From Nilaparvata lugens (Eukaryota; Arthropoda; Insecta; Hemiptera; Delphacidae), in the NCBI RefSeq assembly GCF_014356525.2, contig NC_052511.1, positions 51,830,068 through 51,894,067 on the forward strand: a stretch of 64,000 nucleotides of DNA, in the 5' to 3' direction. The translations under genes were made by a program, and so were the position numbers. Position 1 is the first letter of the stretch; every line of letters starts with the position of its first letter. Below are positions 43,758 through 53,235 of this stretch, piece by piece. Under the pieces are notes generated by a model. It was not told the origin of the DNA and did no database searches. It saw only the letters and a list, made by a program, of their open reading frames with translations.

Positions 43758-43857
43758 ACCTACTCCTTTGTATGCTGAAGATGTGGCTGAGTGCCACAAA
43801 ACGCGTCCAACAAGCAACAAAATCGTGAGTACTGTTGCAAAAGTGTAAGATAACAAC

Positions 43858-44156
43858 ACCTAATTAATCATATAAACTCTAATCATTTCTTGAAACCATC
43901 GTTTGATTAATCAATTTATTGGATAGCCAAAAAGTCCTCAAATAACATCCACAATATTTTCAAAAAGCAGCGAAAGTGTAATCAATTAGCTCCCGTAACG
44001 TCAACTCCAATTAAATCACCCAATAAATACCAACAATCGTTCTATCACCGACACTCGACGGCTCACTCTCAATTGAAAATAATTACTGCCAGTGCTGACT
44101 GCAATTTTGTGAAGCGATTCAATTATTTGACAAGGGGATGATACAGATCGTGCATT
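43858..44156. other. Unassigned sequence
   Basis: No feature recognised. Confidence 0.3.
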
Positions 44157-44160
44157 GTGC

Positions 44161-44432
44161 TCTAGTGTGATTCACTCAAAACTGACAGTATTCCTCGTGA
44201 ACTATATAATTGCTCCCCATTTACATAATGCTGACAGTTTAAGTGAATCTCCCCATGGTCAGAATCACCATAATCTGTCAGCTTTCCTCGTAAGCAATAT
44301 CATTGCTCCCCATTTAAATAATGCTGACGATTTGTAGTGAATCTCTACTTAGTCAGTTCCACTTTAAATTGTCAGCATTCCTCGTAAACAGCTTCAATGC
44401 CTCCCATTCAAACGATGCTGACTGGAGGGGTG
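44161..44432 (+). repeat. Triplet of family E hairpins
   Basis: Three head-to-tail units of about 90 bp with arms CTGTCAGC and GCTGACAG (some mutated). They share TTCCTCGTAA and ATTGCTCCCCATTTA-like loop blocks. The loops are more similar among these three units than to other family E copies, so this triplet expanded locally. Confidence 0.85.
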
Positions 44433-44985
44433 GCTGACTCTATCCTCCTACCTGATGCTCTAATAGGGTAGCTTTGAAATAGGGGTGATCTTTTCAATGA
44501 ACTAGGATTGATTAATGCTAAACCGATGGCCAAACATTTATTCAGTCTGGAATTACGGTTGAATGCGTTCTAACAAATACTGTAACAATCAATAGGATGA
44601 TTCAATTCTATGATGATTAAAACCCTAGTTCTATTCAATTTTATGATGGATGATTTGATTCTATTTAATTTTATTTTTAGTATTATGGTACTTCAACAAG
44701 ATAGAAAATAAATTCAGCCAACCTAATTTTTTGATTTCGCAACATGTCTTGATGTTAAAATTATAATTTTGAAATTGTGTACAAGAATGAATGAGTATGG
44801 AATACTATGAGTGCTTTTAAAAATAAATGAATGAGTCTGAAATTAAATGCTTAAATTGAATATGTAATTGAGATACAGCCCAGTTAGATCTCACACAGGA
44901 AGAAAATACTTAAGAAGATGAAGATTATACTTACAGTCAATAAAGACTATATTTTCAATGAATTTATAACGTGAATATCATTACA
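44433..44985. other. AT-rich sequence, nothing recognised
   Basis: TTCAATTCTATGATGATTA-like words repeat near 44600 and 44640. Confidence 0.3.
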
Positions 44986-44986
44986 G

Positions 44987-45405
44987 ATCCTGCAAATAGA
45001 AGTATCCAGATTTGATTTAACCTCATGGTTCAATTTTTTGAGATTCCTTGGCAGAACAGAGGGCTGTGACCGCCGGGACCACATTAGAAATGAGGATGTA
45101 AGGCAAGAGCTAGGTGCATTCAACATGAATGATAAATTTATATCATATCGCAACCATTGCAGGGAGCATGTCTACAGAATGCCAACAGAAAGGATTCCCT
45201 TGAAAATTCTTAACTACCACCCTATAGGAAAAATAGATGTAGGAAGACCTAGGAAAAGATGGCTATAAAATATAAAAGATGAATAACTGATTTAATGATT
45301 ATTGTAGTTTTTGATCACCGTACTGTAATAGATAGATATACAATTATACTGTTGTGAGTCGGAAACTGGCAATAGCCTAAACCTTGAATGAAGGAAGAAG
45401 AAGGT
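44987..45405 (+). pseudogene. Non-LTR retrotransposon ORF2 C-terminus and 3' tail
   Basis: The frame 45038-45268 (open further upstream) reads RRDHIRNEDVRQELG, then REHVYRM, ERIPLKILNYHPIGK and VGRPRKRW. These are the ordered signatures I associate with the region after the reverse transcriptase domain in a widespread insect LINE group. All of the endonuclease and the catalytic palm are missing. After the stop, a ~120-bp segment ends in GGCAATAGCC and a GAAGGAAGAAGAAG tail, like the 3' terminus of such elements. It is a different family from the LINE remnants at 35151 and 46157. Confidence 0.75.
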
Positions 45406-45714
45406 TCAATTTTATAATTTTTTCTATATTCGAAGTGAAAATTTATTGTAATAATTATCTTCTCTTCAAGTATATTTAAAGAGCTCTAGTTATAATGGGA
45501 TATTTTACTGAGGTTGAAATGCAAAACTGTATAGAGAATAATAGAATGCAATCAACTGACTCTTGGCAGGAAAAATGTATGAACTATACATCATTTACCG
45601 TTAAAAACATTAAATAAAGTCATAAAAACGCCAAATCCAATCCTATACTATTAAACAAGCATTTTCTGTTTATATGTTTAGATTTTTGGATGTTTATATT
45701 ATGTTGTATTGCAC
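45406..45714. other. AT-rich sequence
   Basis: No feature recognised. Confidence 0.3.
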
Positions 45715-46150
45715 CGGATCTCGAAAACGGCTCTAACGATTCTCACGAAATTCAGAACAAAGTAGGTTTATAATATAAAGAGTCGATTGCACTAGGTCTC
45801 ATCCCTGAGAAAATTCGCTGAAGGACATTAAAAGGATAATTATTTTCATCCTTGGGAAAACATCTGATAATAATATTATTTCGTCGTCTGTTGGTGATGG
45901 AAGTGAGTGAGCGCGAGTTCATGTGTGTGGGACTGTGTCAAAATTATGACTCAGCTGTTGAACTTTTGTAATCATTCAATCAGGTACTTAGTGCCAGTTG
46001 CAAAAAAGCCGAGTTATTAATTTTAATCCTGAATAATTCCAGTACATCCATCTTTTGGACCGTCGGCTTTTGTGCAACTGGGCCTTTGTGGGGAAAATTT
46101 TTGCATTCCTCTGGGAATTAATCTAAATTTACTGTGATTAGATAGAACAT
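45715..46150 (-). mobile_element. Family L element, copy 2, carrying a family B MITE
   Basis: Reverse-complement match to 26126-26590, extended beyond its left edge to GGATCTCGAAAACGGCTC at 45717. It ends in an ATATATATA run next to a LINE remnant. Confidence 0.85.
45991..46083. mobile_element. Family B MITE, internally shortened
   Basis: GTGCCAGTTGCAAAAAAGCC at the left and GTCGGCTTTTGTGCAACTGG at the right. Much of the inner palindrome is lost, compared with the copy at 26205. Confidence 0.8.
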
Positions 46151-46156
46151 ATATAT

Positions 46157-46620
46157 ATGAATGTTAACATCAGGTATGCTGATGATACCACAACCAAAAA
46201 GATCAACGCTTTCGAGATGTGGCTATACAGGAGAATGATGAAAATCCCTTGGACTGCCAGGGTGACAAACGTAGAAGTTTTGAGGATGGTGAAAAAGGAC
46301 CTGGAACTGATGAACATAATCAAGGCACGTAAGTTGGAATACCTGGGTCATATCATGAGAAACGAGGAGAGATACAGTTTGCTGCAGACAATTATGCAGG
46401 GGAAGATCTTTGGACTAAGAGGACCAGGAAGACGCAGGGTATCGTGGCTTAAAAACCTCAGGACCTGGTTCAACAAAACATCTACACAACTGTTCCGGAT
46501 TGCTGCAAACAAAGCACGGATCGCTATGATGATCGCCAACATTCGTAACGGATTGGCACCCTGAGAAGAAGATATGAATATTATCATAATTTCTTCTTTC
46601 GTAATAAATTTTTTATGGTT
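46157..46620 (+). pseudogene. Non-LTR retrotransposon ORF2, internally deleted
   Basis: The 135-residue frame begins NIRYADDT, the YADD metal-binding motif of the reverse transcriptase palm. It jumps within a few residues to KINAFEMWLYRRMMKI, which in intact elements lies roughly a hundred residues further on. The rest (EYLGHIMRNEERYSLL, GRRRVSWLKNLRTW, MIANIRNG) is the usual C-terminal region without stops. Thumb residues and the upstream endonuclease and RT motifs are absent, so no activity is expected. A TGA ends the frame at 46562-46564. It is inserted between family L and a GAGCGAAGCTCGGTCC repeat. Confidence 0.85.
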
Positions 46621-46660
46621 TTGTACTCCAGAGCGAAGCTCGGTCCCCGATATTGTATTG
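46621..46660 (-). mobile_element. Foldback-element flank, inverted
   Basis: CCAGAGCGAAGCTCGGTCC is the complement of 25365-25385. It suggests the 45.7-46.65 kb block is an inverted, rearranged counterpart of 25.36-26.59 kb. Confidence 0.65.
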
Positions 46661-47854
46661 TTAAGCAGTATCACATGACACTCATATTAGATAGTAGTTC
46701 TGATTATATTATTACCATCTTAAGAACAAGTATCTTGTTATCGTATCGAGTAAGGTCTACTGTTAATATCTATGGTCTAGAGCTAATAAAAGGACTACAG
46801 TAGGACTTCAAATGGACTACAATAACGACTTTAAAAGGAGTTGTAACGAGTACAATAGGAATTCAGCACACTCAATGTAATAAGTCGGGTTAAAGCACTC
46901 GCAATTGTTTCAAGCGGGAAACCGTGTGATTTTCCAGGAGAAAAGCTTCGAAAAAAGTGTCGGCTGAGATCATTTCTCAAAAGCAACCAATTACAGGCCT
47001 GTTTGCTCGTGAGGTTGACCTAAGGAACGATCCTTAATGTTTTCCTGGCCAGGATACGTGCATACTGGACCGAAACAGGAATTAGGGAACAGGAACAGGA
47101 GAAGTGGGGAACAGGAATTACAGGAGAGAGGTCTGTTGAGGTGGGGAGCGAAAAAATCCGAAATTATTAGCCCATTCCGGCACCCTCATTTTTTCGAAAC
47201 TTAGCTTGTAAGCGTGCCAGAATTACTTTTTCAACTCTCGGTTTCAAGGTGATTGAAGAGGTCTGAGTAGGCTACTGATTTTTTGAGATTACGTCTAGAG
47301 TCTAGATGGATTCAGTAATGTTTGATAAGGATTCAACTGAATTATTCACTTTATTGAAAGATAATTTTCTATCGCACACAATAATACCTTCTTGATTAAT
47401 AAGAAGACATTCAAATAATCCTCCGGAGTTGATTTTTAAGTACAGCAGGTTAATGACTTTATTGATAAGAAGCATGCAAAATATTAATATTATTAGCATG
47501 TTCCATGATGTCGAATTTAAACAGAAAATCACAGTCGTCATATGACGGCCAGAATAAGAAAGTAAAGTCATATTTTTATTATCACAAAATATTATTAGTT
47601 TTATTACAATTTACTCATTTTCATAACTTGTATATCAAAACTTGTTGACTCATCTAGTTTGAAACCTATATGAATAAGAAACTTGTATCAATGAAAATAA
47701 ACTGATGGTGAATAGCCAATCTTCGGATCCGGAAACAACAACAGTAAAATGTTATTATACTCGGCTTGAAGTAAATCCACACTACGTTTTGTCAGAAATA
47801 TATTGTTGGCTAGCAATGCTTTTGGCATGCTTGTCTAATATTTCTAACGATACT
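46661..47854. other. Unassigned sequence
   Basis: Purine-rich GGAACAGGA repeats occur at 47080-47125. The 89-residue minus frame at 47302-47571 has no recognised domain. Confidence 0.3.
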
Positions 47855-48135
47855 ATTTGACATGAAGGTAGCTATTGCTATTTATTATGCATAAAATCAC
47901 AAAATTCCTTCGTTTGAAATGTTGTTAATGCTGTAATAGCTCGAAAGTGAATGAAACATAACCTTCTTTTTGGACTACTTTTTGGATCCACACTATTTCT
48001 AATTATGGTATTTGGCATTAAGGTAGCTATTGCTATTTATTATGCATAAAATCATAAAATTCCTTCATTTGAAATGTTGTTAATGCTGTAATAGCTCGAA
48101 AGTGAATGAAACATAACCTTTTTGGACTAGTTTAT
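47855..48135 (+). repeat. Tandem duplication, 155-bp period
   Basis: AAGGTAGCTATTGCTATTTA begins at 47865 and 48020. The copies share TTATGCATAAAATCA and CTCGAAAGTGAATGAAACAT almost without change, so the event is recent. Confidence 0.95.
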
Positions 48136-48635
48136 GAATCAAAATTCGGGGAAGGAACAGTTTTGGGCTGTGTTAATTGGTCCTTCCTTAATCATTTCGA
48201 TGGATTGTGTTTTGTGTATCATTGAGTGGATGATTAAAAATAAATTGATTAATAACCTTCTCACAGACAGTCTTTGTTGCTATTATAATTATTGCTCAAT
48301 ACCAGAAAATAGTTCTGAAATCTATCAACGTATATCAACATAATTGACGACAGATTACAGATACAGCATAAAGTAACTATCCGATATTAATGACGAAAAT
48401 CAATTAAGTGTATCACTCATAGAATAATCCTACACCGTACAGGCTTAGATCATAGATTATCTACACTAATGCCACACGATAATAGGGTTCCAAACTACAG
48501 CATTATTTCAACTACTGTAAACACTGTCACTAAATACTGCGCTCTGACATTTCACAAACTAAATACTGCGGTCGAATAACAATCACAAATACGTGCAGGG
48601 AAAATCATAGTGGGCCCCGTGATAATGGGGGGACA

Positions 48636-48840
48636 GCACCCTCACTATTACTATTACACTCTCACTAACACAAACTCACAAATATCATCCTTACTAATAC
48701 ACTCTCACTAACACATACAAATACCACCCTCACTATCACTAATATAGACTCACTAACACATACACACAAATACAGACACAGTTACCATCCTTACTATTAC
48801 TAATACACTCTCACCAATACATACACACAAACACAGACAG
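48636..48840 (+). repeat. Degenerate CTCACTAACACA repeat
   Basis: ACTCTCACTAACACA, ACCCTCACTAT and TACACACAAA words alternate irregularly over about 200 bp. Confidence 0.8.
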
Positions 48841-49104
48841 TGAAACAATCGTCGAACAATTTGTAGATACTGACAATCTATTAGTGAATGACCATGGAGT
48901 TGTTCTGTGGTCAGTTGTTACAGCTATGTTAATTTTGTCCAGTAGTTGTTACACATTGTAGGATAACCTAGATAGAGTGTTTCCCCCCTGGGGTGGGGGT
49001 TGATAGTGGAAAGGGTGAGTAGAAGTAACTAAACTCGATGATAGTCAGGGTGGTAGGTGGTTTTGTTTGTAGTGTATAATGGTTTATGGGGTTTCAATCA
49101 ATTC

Positions 49105-49190
49105 ATCTACTAGTCCGCTGGCTTTCCTGTCTACAACTGTAGTTGTTTTGTGTTCCCGGGTTCGATTCCCCAATTTGGATGCAAACTAAC
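49105..49190 (+). mobile_element. B-box-containing SINE-like fragment
   Basis: CCCGGGTTCGATTCCCC contains a consensus B box. The upstream sequence has CTAGTCCGCTGGC but no convincing A box at the right spacing and no acceptor stem. A decayed SINE head is more likely than a tRNA gene. Confidence 0.45.
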
Positions 49191-49241
49191 AAGCTCATCT
49201 TTTGCGCAAAGCTGCTGAAAAGAGACAGTTGATGTTCTGTT

Positions 49242-49336
49242 GGGATTTTCACTCCAAACTGGCAACATTGCTTGTGGATGACGTCAATGTTTCCCATTGC
49301 AACAGTGCTGGCGGTTTAAAGTGAATGACGGTATAG
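49242..49336 (+). repeat. Family E hairpin element
   Basis: TTTTCACTCCAAACTGGCAAC pairs with the complement of GTGCTGGCGGTTTAAAGTGA. The loop has GTCAATGTTTCCCATT. Confidence 0.75.
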
Positions 49337-49439
49337 GTTGGTTAAACGGAGGGCGGTATAGTGGAGTTATTCGCTACATGAGAGTTTGAAACCGATAAAT
49401 CAGAGCCGCATTGGAGGTTGTTTGAGGATTACTCTCATA

Positions 49440-49565
49440 CTGACTCTCTCTCTCCTACCTAATCACTGTCAATCCTTCTCTTTCTTTCTCTCTCTCGGTA
49501 TCAATCTTTCTCTCTCTGTAACTGTTTCTCTCTCTTTTTTTCTATTTCTCTTCTCTCTCTCTTTC
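49440..49565 (+). repeat. (CT)n-rich tract
   Basis: CTCTCTCT and TTTCTCTC runs just left of a family G triplet. The Ser/Leu/Phe frame is its shadow. Confidence 0.85.
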
Positions 49566-49602
49566 TTTGTTTTGGTACAGAGTTGGTGTTCTCTCAAAAA
49601 TG

Positions 49603-49892
49603 TTTTGGTAGAGAGTTAGTGGGAAGGATATTTTGAATATTCTTTCCGAAGAATGGACATTGATATGTCCAAAGCTCCGCCAATTTATGTAGATGCATAA
49701 CAATATTATCTTGTATAGTTATTCTAAATTGATTTTTTCTCATATCATTGTACAGTTCAATAATATTATTTTCTTAGTTTATGTTACGTAAATTCATCCA
49801 AAACTTTGCTGTATTGTAAGCTATTGTATAAGTGTATAAGCCAGTATATATTGTAATCTACACAAATAAAGTACTCAATCAATCAATCAATC
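49603..49892 (+). mobile_element. Family G short retroelement, unit 1 of 3
   Basis: Starts TTTTGGTAGAGAGTTAGTGG and ends AATAAAGTACTCAATCAATC, with three TCAA units. Plus-strand orientation, unlike the earlier four copies. Confidence 0.9.
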
Positions 49893-49895
49893 TCT

Positions 49896-50151
49896 TTTGG
49901 TAGAGAGTTACTGGGAAGGATATTTCTAATATTTGATATGTCAAAAACTTCGCCAATTTATGTATGCATAACAATATCATCTATAGTTATTCCATATTGC
50001 TTTTTTCATATCATATACAGTTCAATAATTATTTTCTTAGTCTATATCATGTAAAATTCATCTATAATTTTGCTGTATTGTAAGCTATTGTATATAAGTG
50101 TATGAGCCAGTAGATATTCCAATCTACATAAATAAAGTAATCAATCAATCT
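49896..50151 (+). mobile_element. Family G short retroelement, unit 2 of 3
   Basis: Follows unit 1 directly after its tail. Slightly shorter because the TTCCGAAGAATGG block is lost, with tail TCAATCAATC. Confidence 0.9.
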
Positions 50152-50452
50152 CTGTAGGATATAAGGAAGGATATATCTCTTTTATTATAGGGAAGGATAT
50201 AATTTTTTATCCTTCTTAGAGAATTGACAATTATTGAAACACCGCCGATTTATGAAGTTACATCACAATATCATATTATCGTTATTCTAATTGCATTCAA
50301 TCTCTATTTTCATTGATTAATTTTCATAGTTTGTAATATTCGTTGAATAATTAGCATCACCGTCATCTAATATAAAATAAGTGTATAAGCCAGTAACTAT
50401 TGTATATTGTAACATACATAAATAGAGAACTCTTATCTAATCTAATCTAATC
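50152..50452 (+). mobile_element. Family G retroelement, unit 3 of 3, divergent
   Basis: Closer to the divergent copy at 20084-20353: it shares GAGAATTGACAATTATTG-like and CCGCCGATTTATGAAG sequence. The tail is (TCTAA)n instead of (TCAA)n. It therefore belongs to a second subfamily. Confidence 0.8.
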
Positions 50453-51009
50453 TCTCATACTTGCATTTGCCAGGTTGAGATACTCTCATCCACTCTCTCT
50501 ATCCAACAATATTTCTCTCAGAATCTCTCTTGCTTCCTCTTTTGCTTGTTTGGAAGCCTCTTGCTCTTTCTTTCCAACAATGCTTCTCCAAGGTACTCTC
50601 TTGTTCTCGCATTTGCCTGTTACATCTTAATTGCCATGAACGTTCGAAGCACACCTAAATTTGTTTCTTCATTCCTCTTCAAAACCATCTCTCTCTCTCT
50701 CTACCCATGCACAAGTCTAGAGCTTATGTGAGCATCATGATCATTAGCAAAAACTGTACTTCACTCTCCTAGGACACATATAGGGAAATCGATCTGTTTA
50801 TGGCGTTTGACTACTTTGGTTTTTTTAATATATTTCGACGTTTTTATAATCTATTTTCCAGAAATGTTCCTAGTTTGTTCCTATCAACCTATTTCGTAAT
50901 TTGACAAAAAAAGTTAAAATACAAAATAGCAGGTTATTAGTTTTATTAGGTTTTCTATTTTTAACTTATTTTCAGCAAAAAATTAATGATTTTGATTTGA
51001 TTCGAGATC
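50453..51009. other. CT-containing and AT-rich sequence
   Basis: A CTCTCTCT run lies at 50689-50702. No gene supported. Confidence 0.3.
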
Positions 51010-51095
51010 AACTTGAAGCTTTTCATCATACATAAAATCAATGCTTCCCATTCAGCCAATACTGAAATTGGGAAGTGGATCTCACTTTAGCCTAT
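51010..51095 (+). repeat. Family E hairpin remnant
   Basis: ATCAATGCTTCCCATTCAGC and AATACTGAAA, then GTGGATCTCACTTTAG, match the loop and right arm. The left arm is decayed. Confidence 0.55.
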
Positions 51096-51169
51096 CCTAG
51101 CTTATTGGTGTTCCACAAGGCTCCACTCTGGCTCCATTAATAATCAAGGGTTTTTAGCATCACACTACT

Positions 51170-51850
51170 AGGTGTCACAGTCTGCCCATCCCCATTACCC
51201 TGAGGATTGATGGCCTTATAAGGCTATATACGGCCGTAAACGGCTACAACGAGTGACCTGAAATGTGTTAGCGGATGCACAGTCCCTGATATACGTCGAG
51301 TTCTTTGTAAAACCTGGGTAATGTGCCCTGGTCTCACTATATATAATGTCGACAACTAGTGACCTACAGCTGTTGTCAGATATACCCATGTATATTTCAA
51401 CTCTTGCTGGATGCCTGTTTTCACAAAATGTGTCGACAAGTGATAATTATACCTGTATATACATTTGAACTCTCATATACTCAGTGATAATATATTATTA
51501 TACCTATGTATATTTGAGCTTTCATTGCATATTGTTGCCTGGTCGCACAGTATATGTCGAGAATTGACCTGTAGTTGAGTACTATCTATATAGAATCTAC
51601 TATATTTTATAGAGGTTGCACATTTTGAGCTCTATATCTATAGTTGATCGTTGACAATCGTAAAGCATTGTCAACGATCAACTATAGATATAGATAACCG
51701 ACTCATTTCGCCTTGTATATATCGAGAATTGACCTGTAGTTGAGTACTACCACCTATATATGACTCTACTATATTTTATAGAGGTTCAACATCGGGAGCT
51801 ATAGTTGACAATGCTTTAGGAACCGTATCGGACTCATTCCGCCTTGTTCA
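51170..51850 (+). repeat. Degenerate tandem repeats with TGTCGA-GA--TGACCT motif
   Basis: Units contain TATATGTCGAGAATTGACCT and GTAGTTGAGTACTA. The best pair is at 51551 and 51715 (164 bp apart) and older versions lie at 51287-51470. TCTACTATATTTTATAGAGG is shared by the two best units. Confidence 0.75.
51633..51692. repeat. Perfect 26-bp hairpin, 8-nt loop
   Basis: 51633-51658 is exactly complementary to 51667-51692, with loop CGTAAAGC. The arm core is TATAGTTGATCGTTGACAAT. A related half-arm (AGCTATAGTTGACAATGC) occurs at 51801 in the neighbouring repeat unit, so the hairpin grew from the repeat. Confidence 0.9.
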
Positions 51851-52919
51851 TTAATCTTCATAAATATTTAGAAAACACGTTACGCTCTTTACTACTCTTA
51901 TTGCCGACTGAATGCATGTGTGTGTGTGTTTTTCATGTATGTGTTAGTGGTTCATGCATGTGTGTCGGTGTGACCAAGCATCACATATTGTGTCACACAT
52001 GTGACTTGTTTCAGAGTTGTGTAGCATGTGACGCTGAGAAGGGGCTCTGAATTCCTGGGTTTCATGTTGTTGACTGATAATGAATGTCCGCTAATAAAAA
52101 GTAATGTCAACTGCAGAACGGAGAATGTGTCACCTAGTTTCCGAGGTTAGGTTAGGTTTTGGCTGAGAGGAGGTGGGGTTGAGGGTTGGGAAATTTGGAA
52201 AAAGAGGTTGGTGAAGGGTTTATTCTAGTTTGAATCATTGAAAAAAATGTATTTGTCATTTTATTGCATAGAATTACTTCTACTCTTTTCATTCGTAATA
52301 CCGAAATATTATCGAAATATATAATACCGAAATATTGAATCTATTGACCATTGTCATTAGAGATTATTATCGATCTGTGTCATCATAAACCCTTAATTTG
52401 ATCGAATATAATTTTTTCTAACCAGATAAAAGATTTCGAGAACTTGAACCTATTTCATTTAGTATGGATATATCACTAAAATATCACATTATCTACTACA
52501 AAATTATTCTATGATTCCTTAAATAAAAGCTCATAGTTTTCATTCAATACATTAGCAGTTTTAGAGTAATAAGTTTCTCTTGAAAGATGTATTAAATTCA
52601 ATGAAAGTTATAAGCTATAATTGAGAATACTTATCAAAATAAACCACTCTAATACAGACTTTCAATAGATGAAGAATATTTTATTTCTGTATTAGACTTG
52701 AAGTGTTCTCATGTTTCATACGATGAATTCATTGAATTTAGTCGATTTGTTTTTGAGGTAAGTTAGACTACTATAAGCTTCTTCATGACCAGTGTGAGTT
52801 TTCAATCGTTGAATTTAAGTATAAACGTTCAATTGATTAGCCCAATATTTGTTGATTGCTGTCTATTACAGAACTGTTATCACCTTCAGCTATTCAACAT
52901 GTCTCTGAAGAAAAATTTT
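51851..52919. other. Unassigned sequence
   Basis: A short TG-rich patch lies at 51914-51975 and GGTTAGGTTAGG at 52145. No gene supported. Confidence 0.3.
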
Positions 52920-53080
52920 GAAAGCAAATGGCGGAAGAATGAAGGAGAGGCTCTGATTGGACTAGACCTGTGAAGAATGGGCGTAACCAACTATTAGCCA
53001 ATCACAGGCTCGCTCCCGTTCGGACAGACATTTTGATTCGAACTTCAATCACAAAGATGCTCATTATTCAATTATGATAT
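52920..53080 (+). repeat. CCAAT-containing dispersed repeat, copy 2
   Basis: AACCAACTATTAGCCAATCA and GGCTCGCTCCCGTTCGGACA match 42138-42185. Confidence 0.6.
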
Positions 53081-53235
53081 TGCTGAGTTGAAATCTTTTT
53101 GTTCAACAATATCGAGCTATTTAGAGAGATAAGAACTTGAAGATATTAATATTAATTTATTTAAATGAGGATTGTTGTATGAGATTGAAAGCTAAGTTTT
53201 TAAAAACATTTAGTGGTAGAGTACAGAACTAATAC

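Larger units (their letters stand above)
42806..43853. mobile_element. Penelope-like inverted-end element, old and interrupted
   Basis: The left end carries TCACACTTTTACAACAGTAC and GACGCGTTTTGTGGCACT. The right end carries the complement, GTGCCACAAAACGCGTCC ... GTACTGTTGCAAAAGTGT. A SINE with a MITE in its tail splits the left end and a family A MITE fills most of the centre. The GATGTGGC-loop-GCCAC-AAAACGCGTC stem-loop at the ends resembles termini of Penelope-like retroelements. The assignment is inference. Confidence 0.5.

Noticed and set aside
46157..46564. 135-residue frame as a working gene
   Set aside because: It is a deleted reverse-transcriptase remnant of a LINE, lacking most catalytic motifs.
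49105..49190. Possible tRNA gene with GGGTTCGATTCCC
   Set aside because: B box and T-arm only. The D-arm, anticodon arm and acceptor stem do not fold.
51914..52050. Cysteine-rich secreted peptide (51844-52050 frame)
   Set aside because: The Cys-Val spacing comes from a TG-rich patch, and there is no signal peptide or mature-peptide pattern.
52140..52160. Interstitial telomeric repeat (TTAGG)n
   Set aside because: Only two to three units (GGTTAGGTTAGG), expected by chance and too short for a telomere relic.
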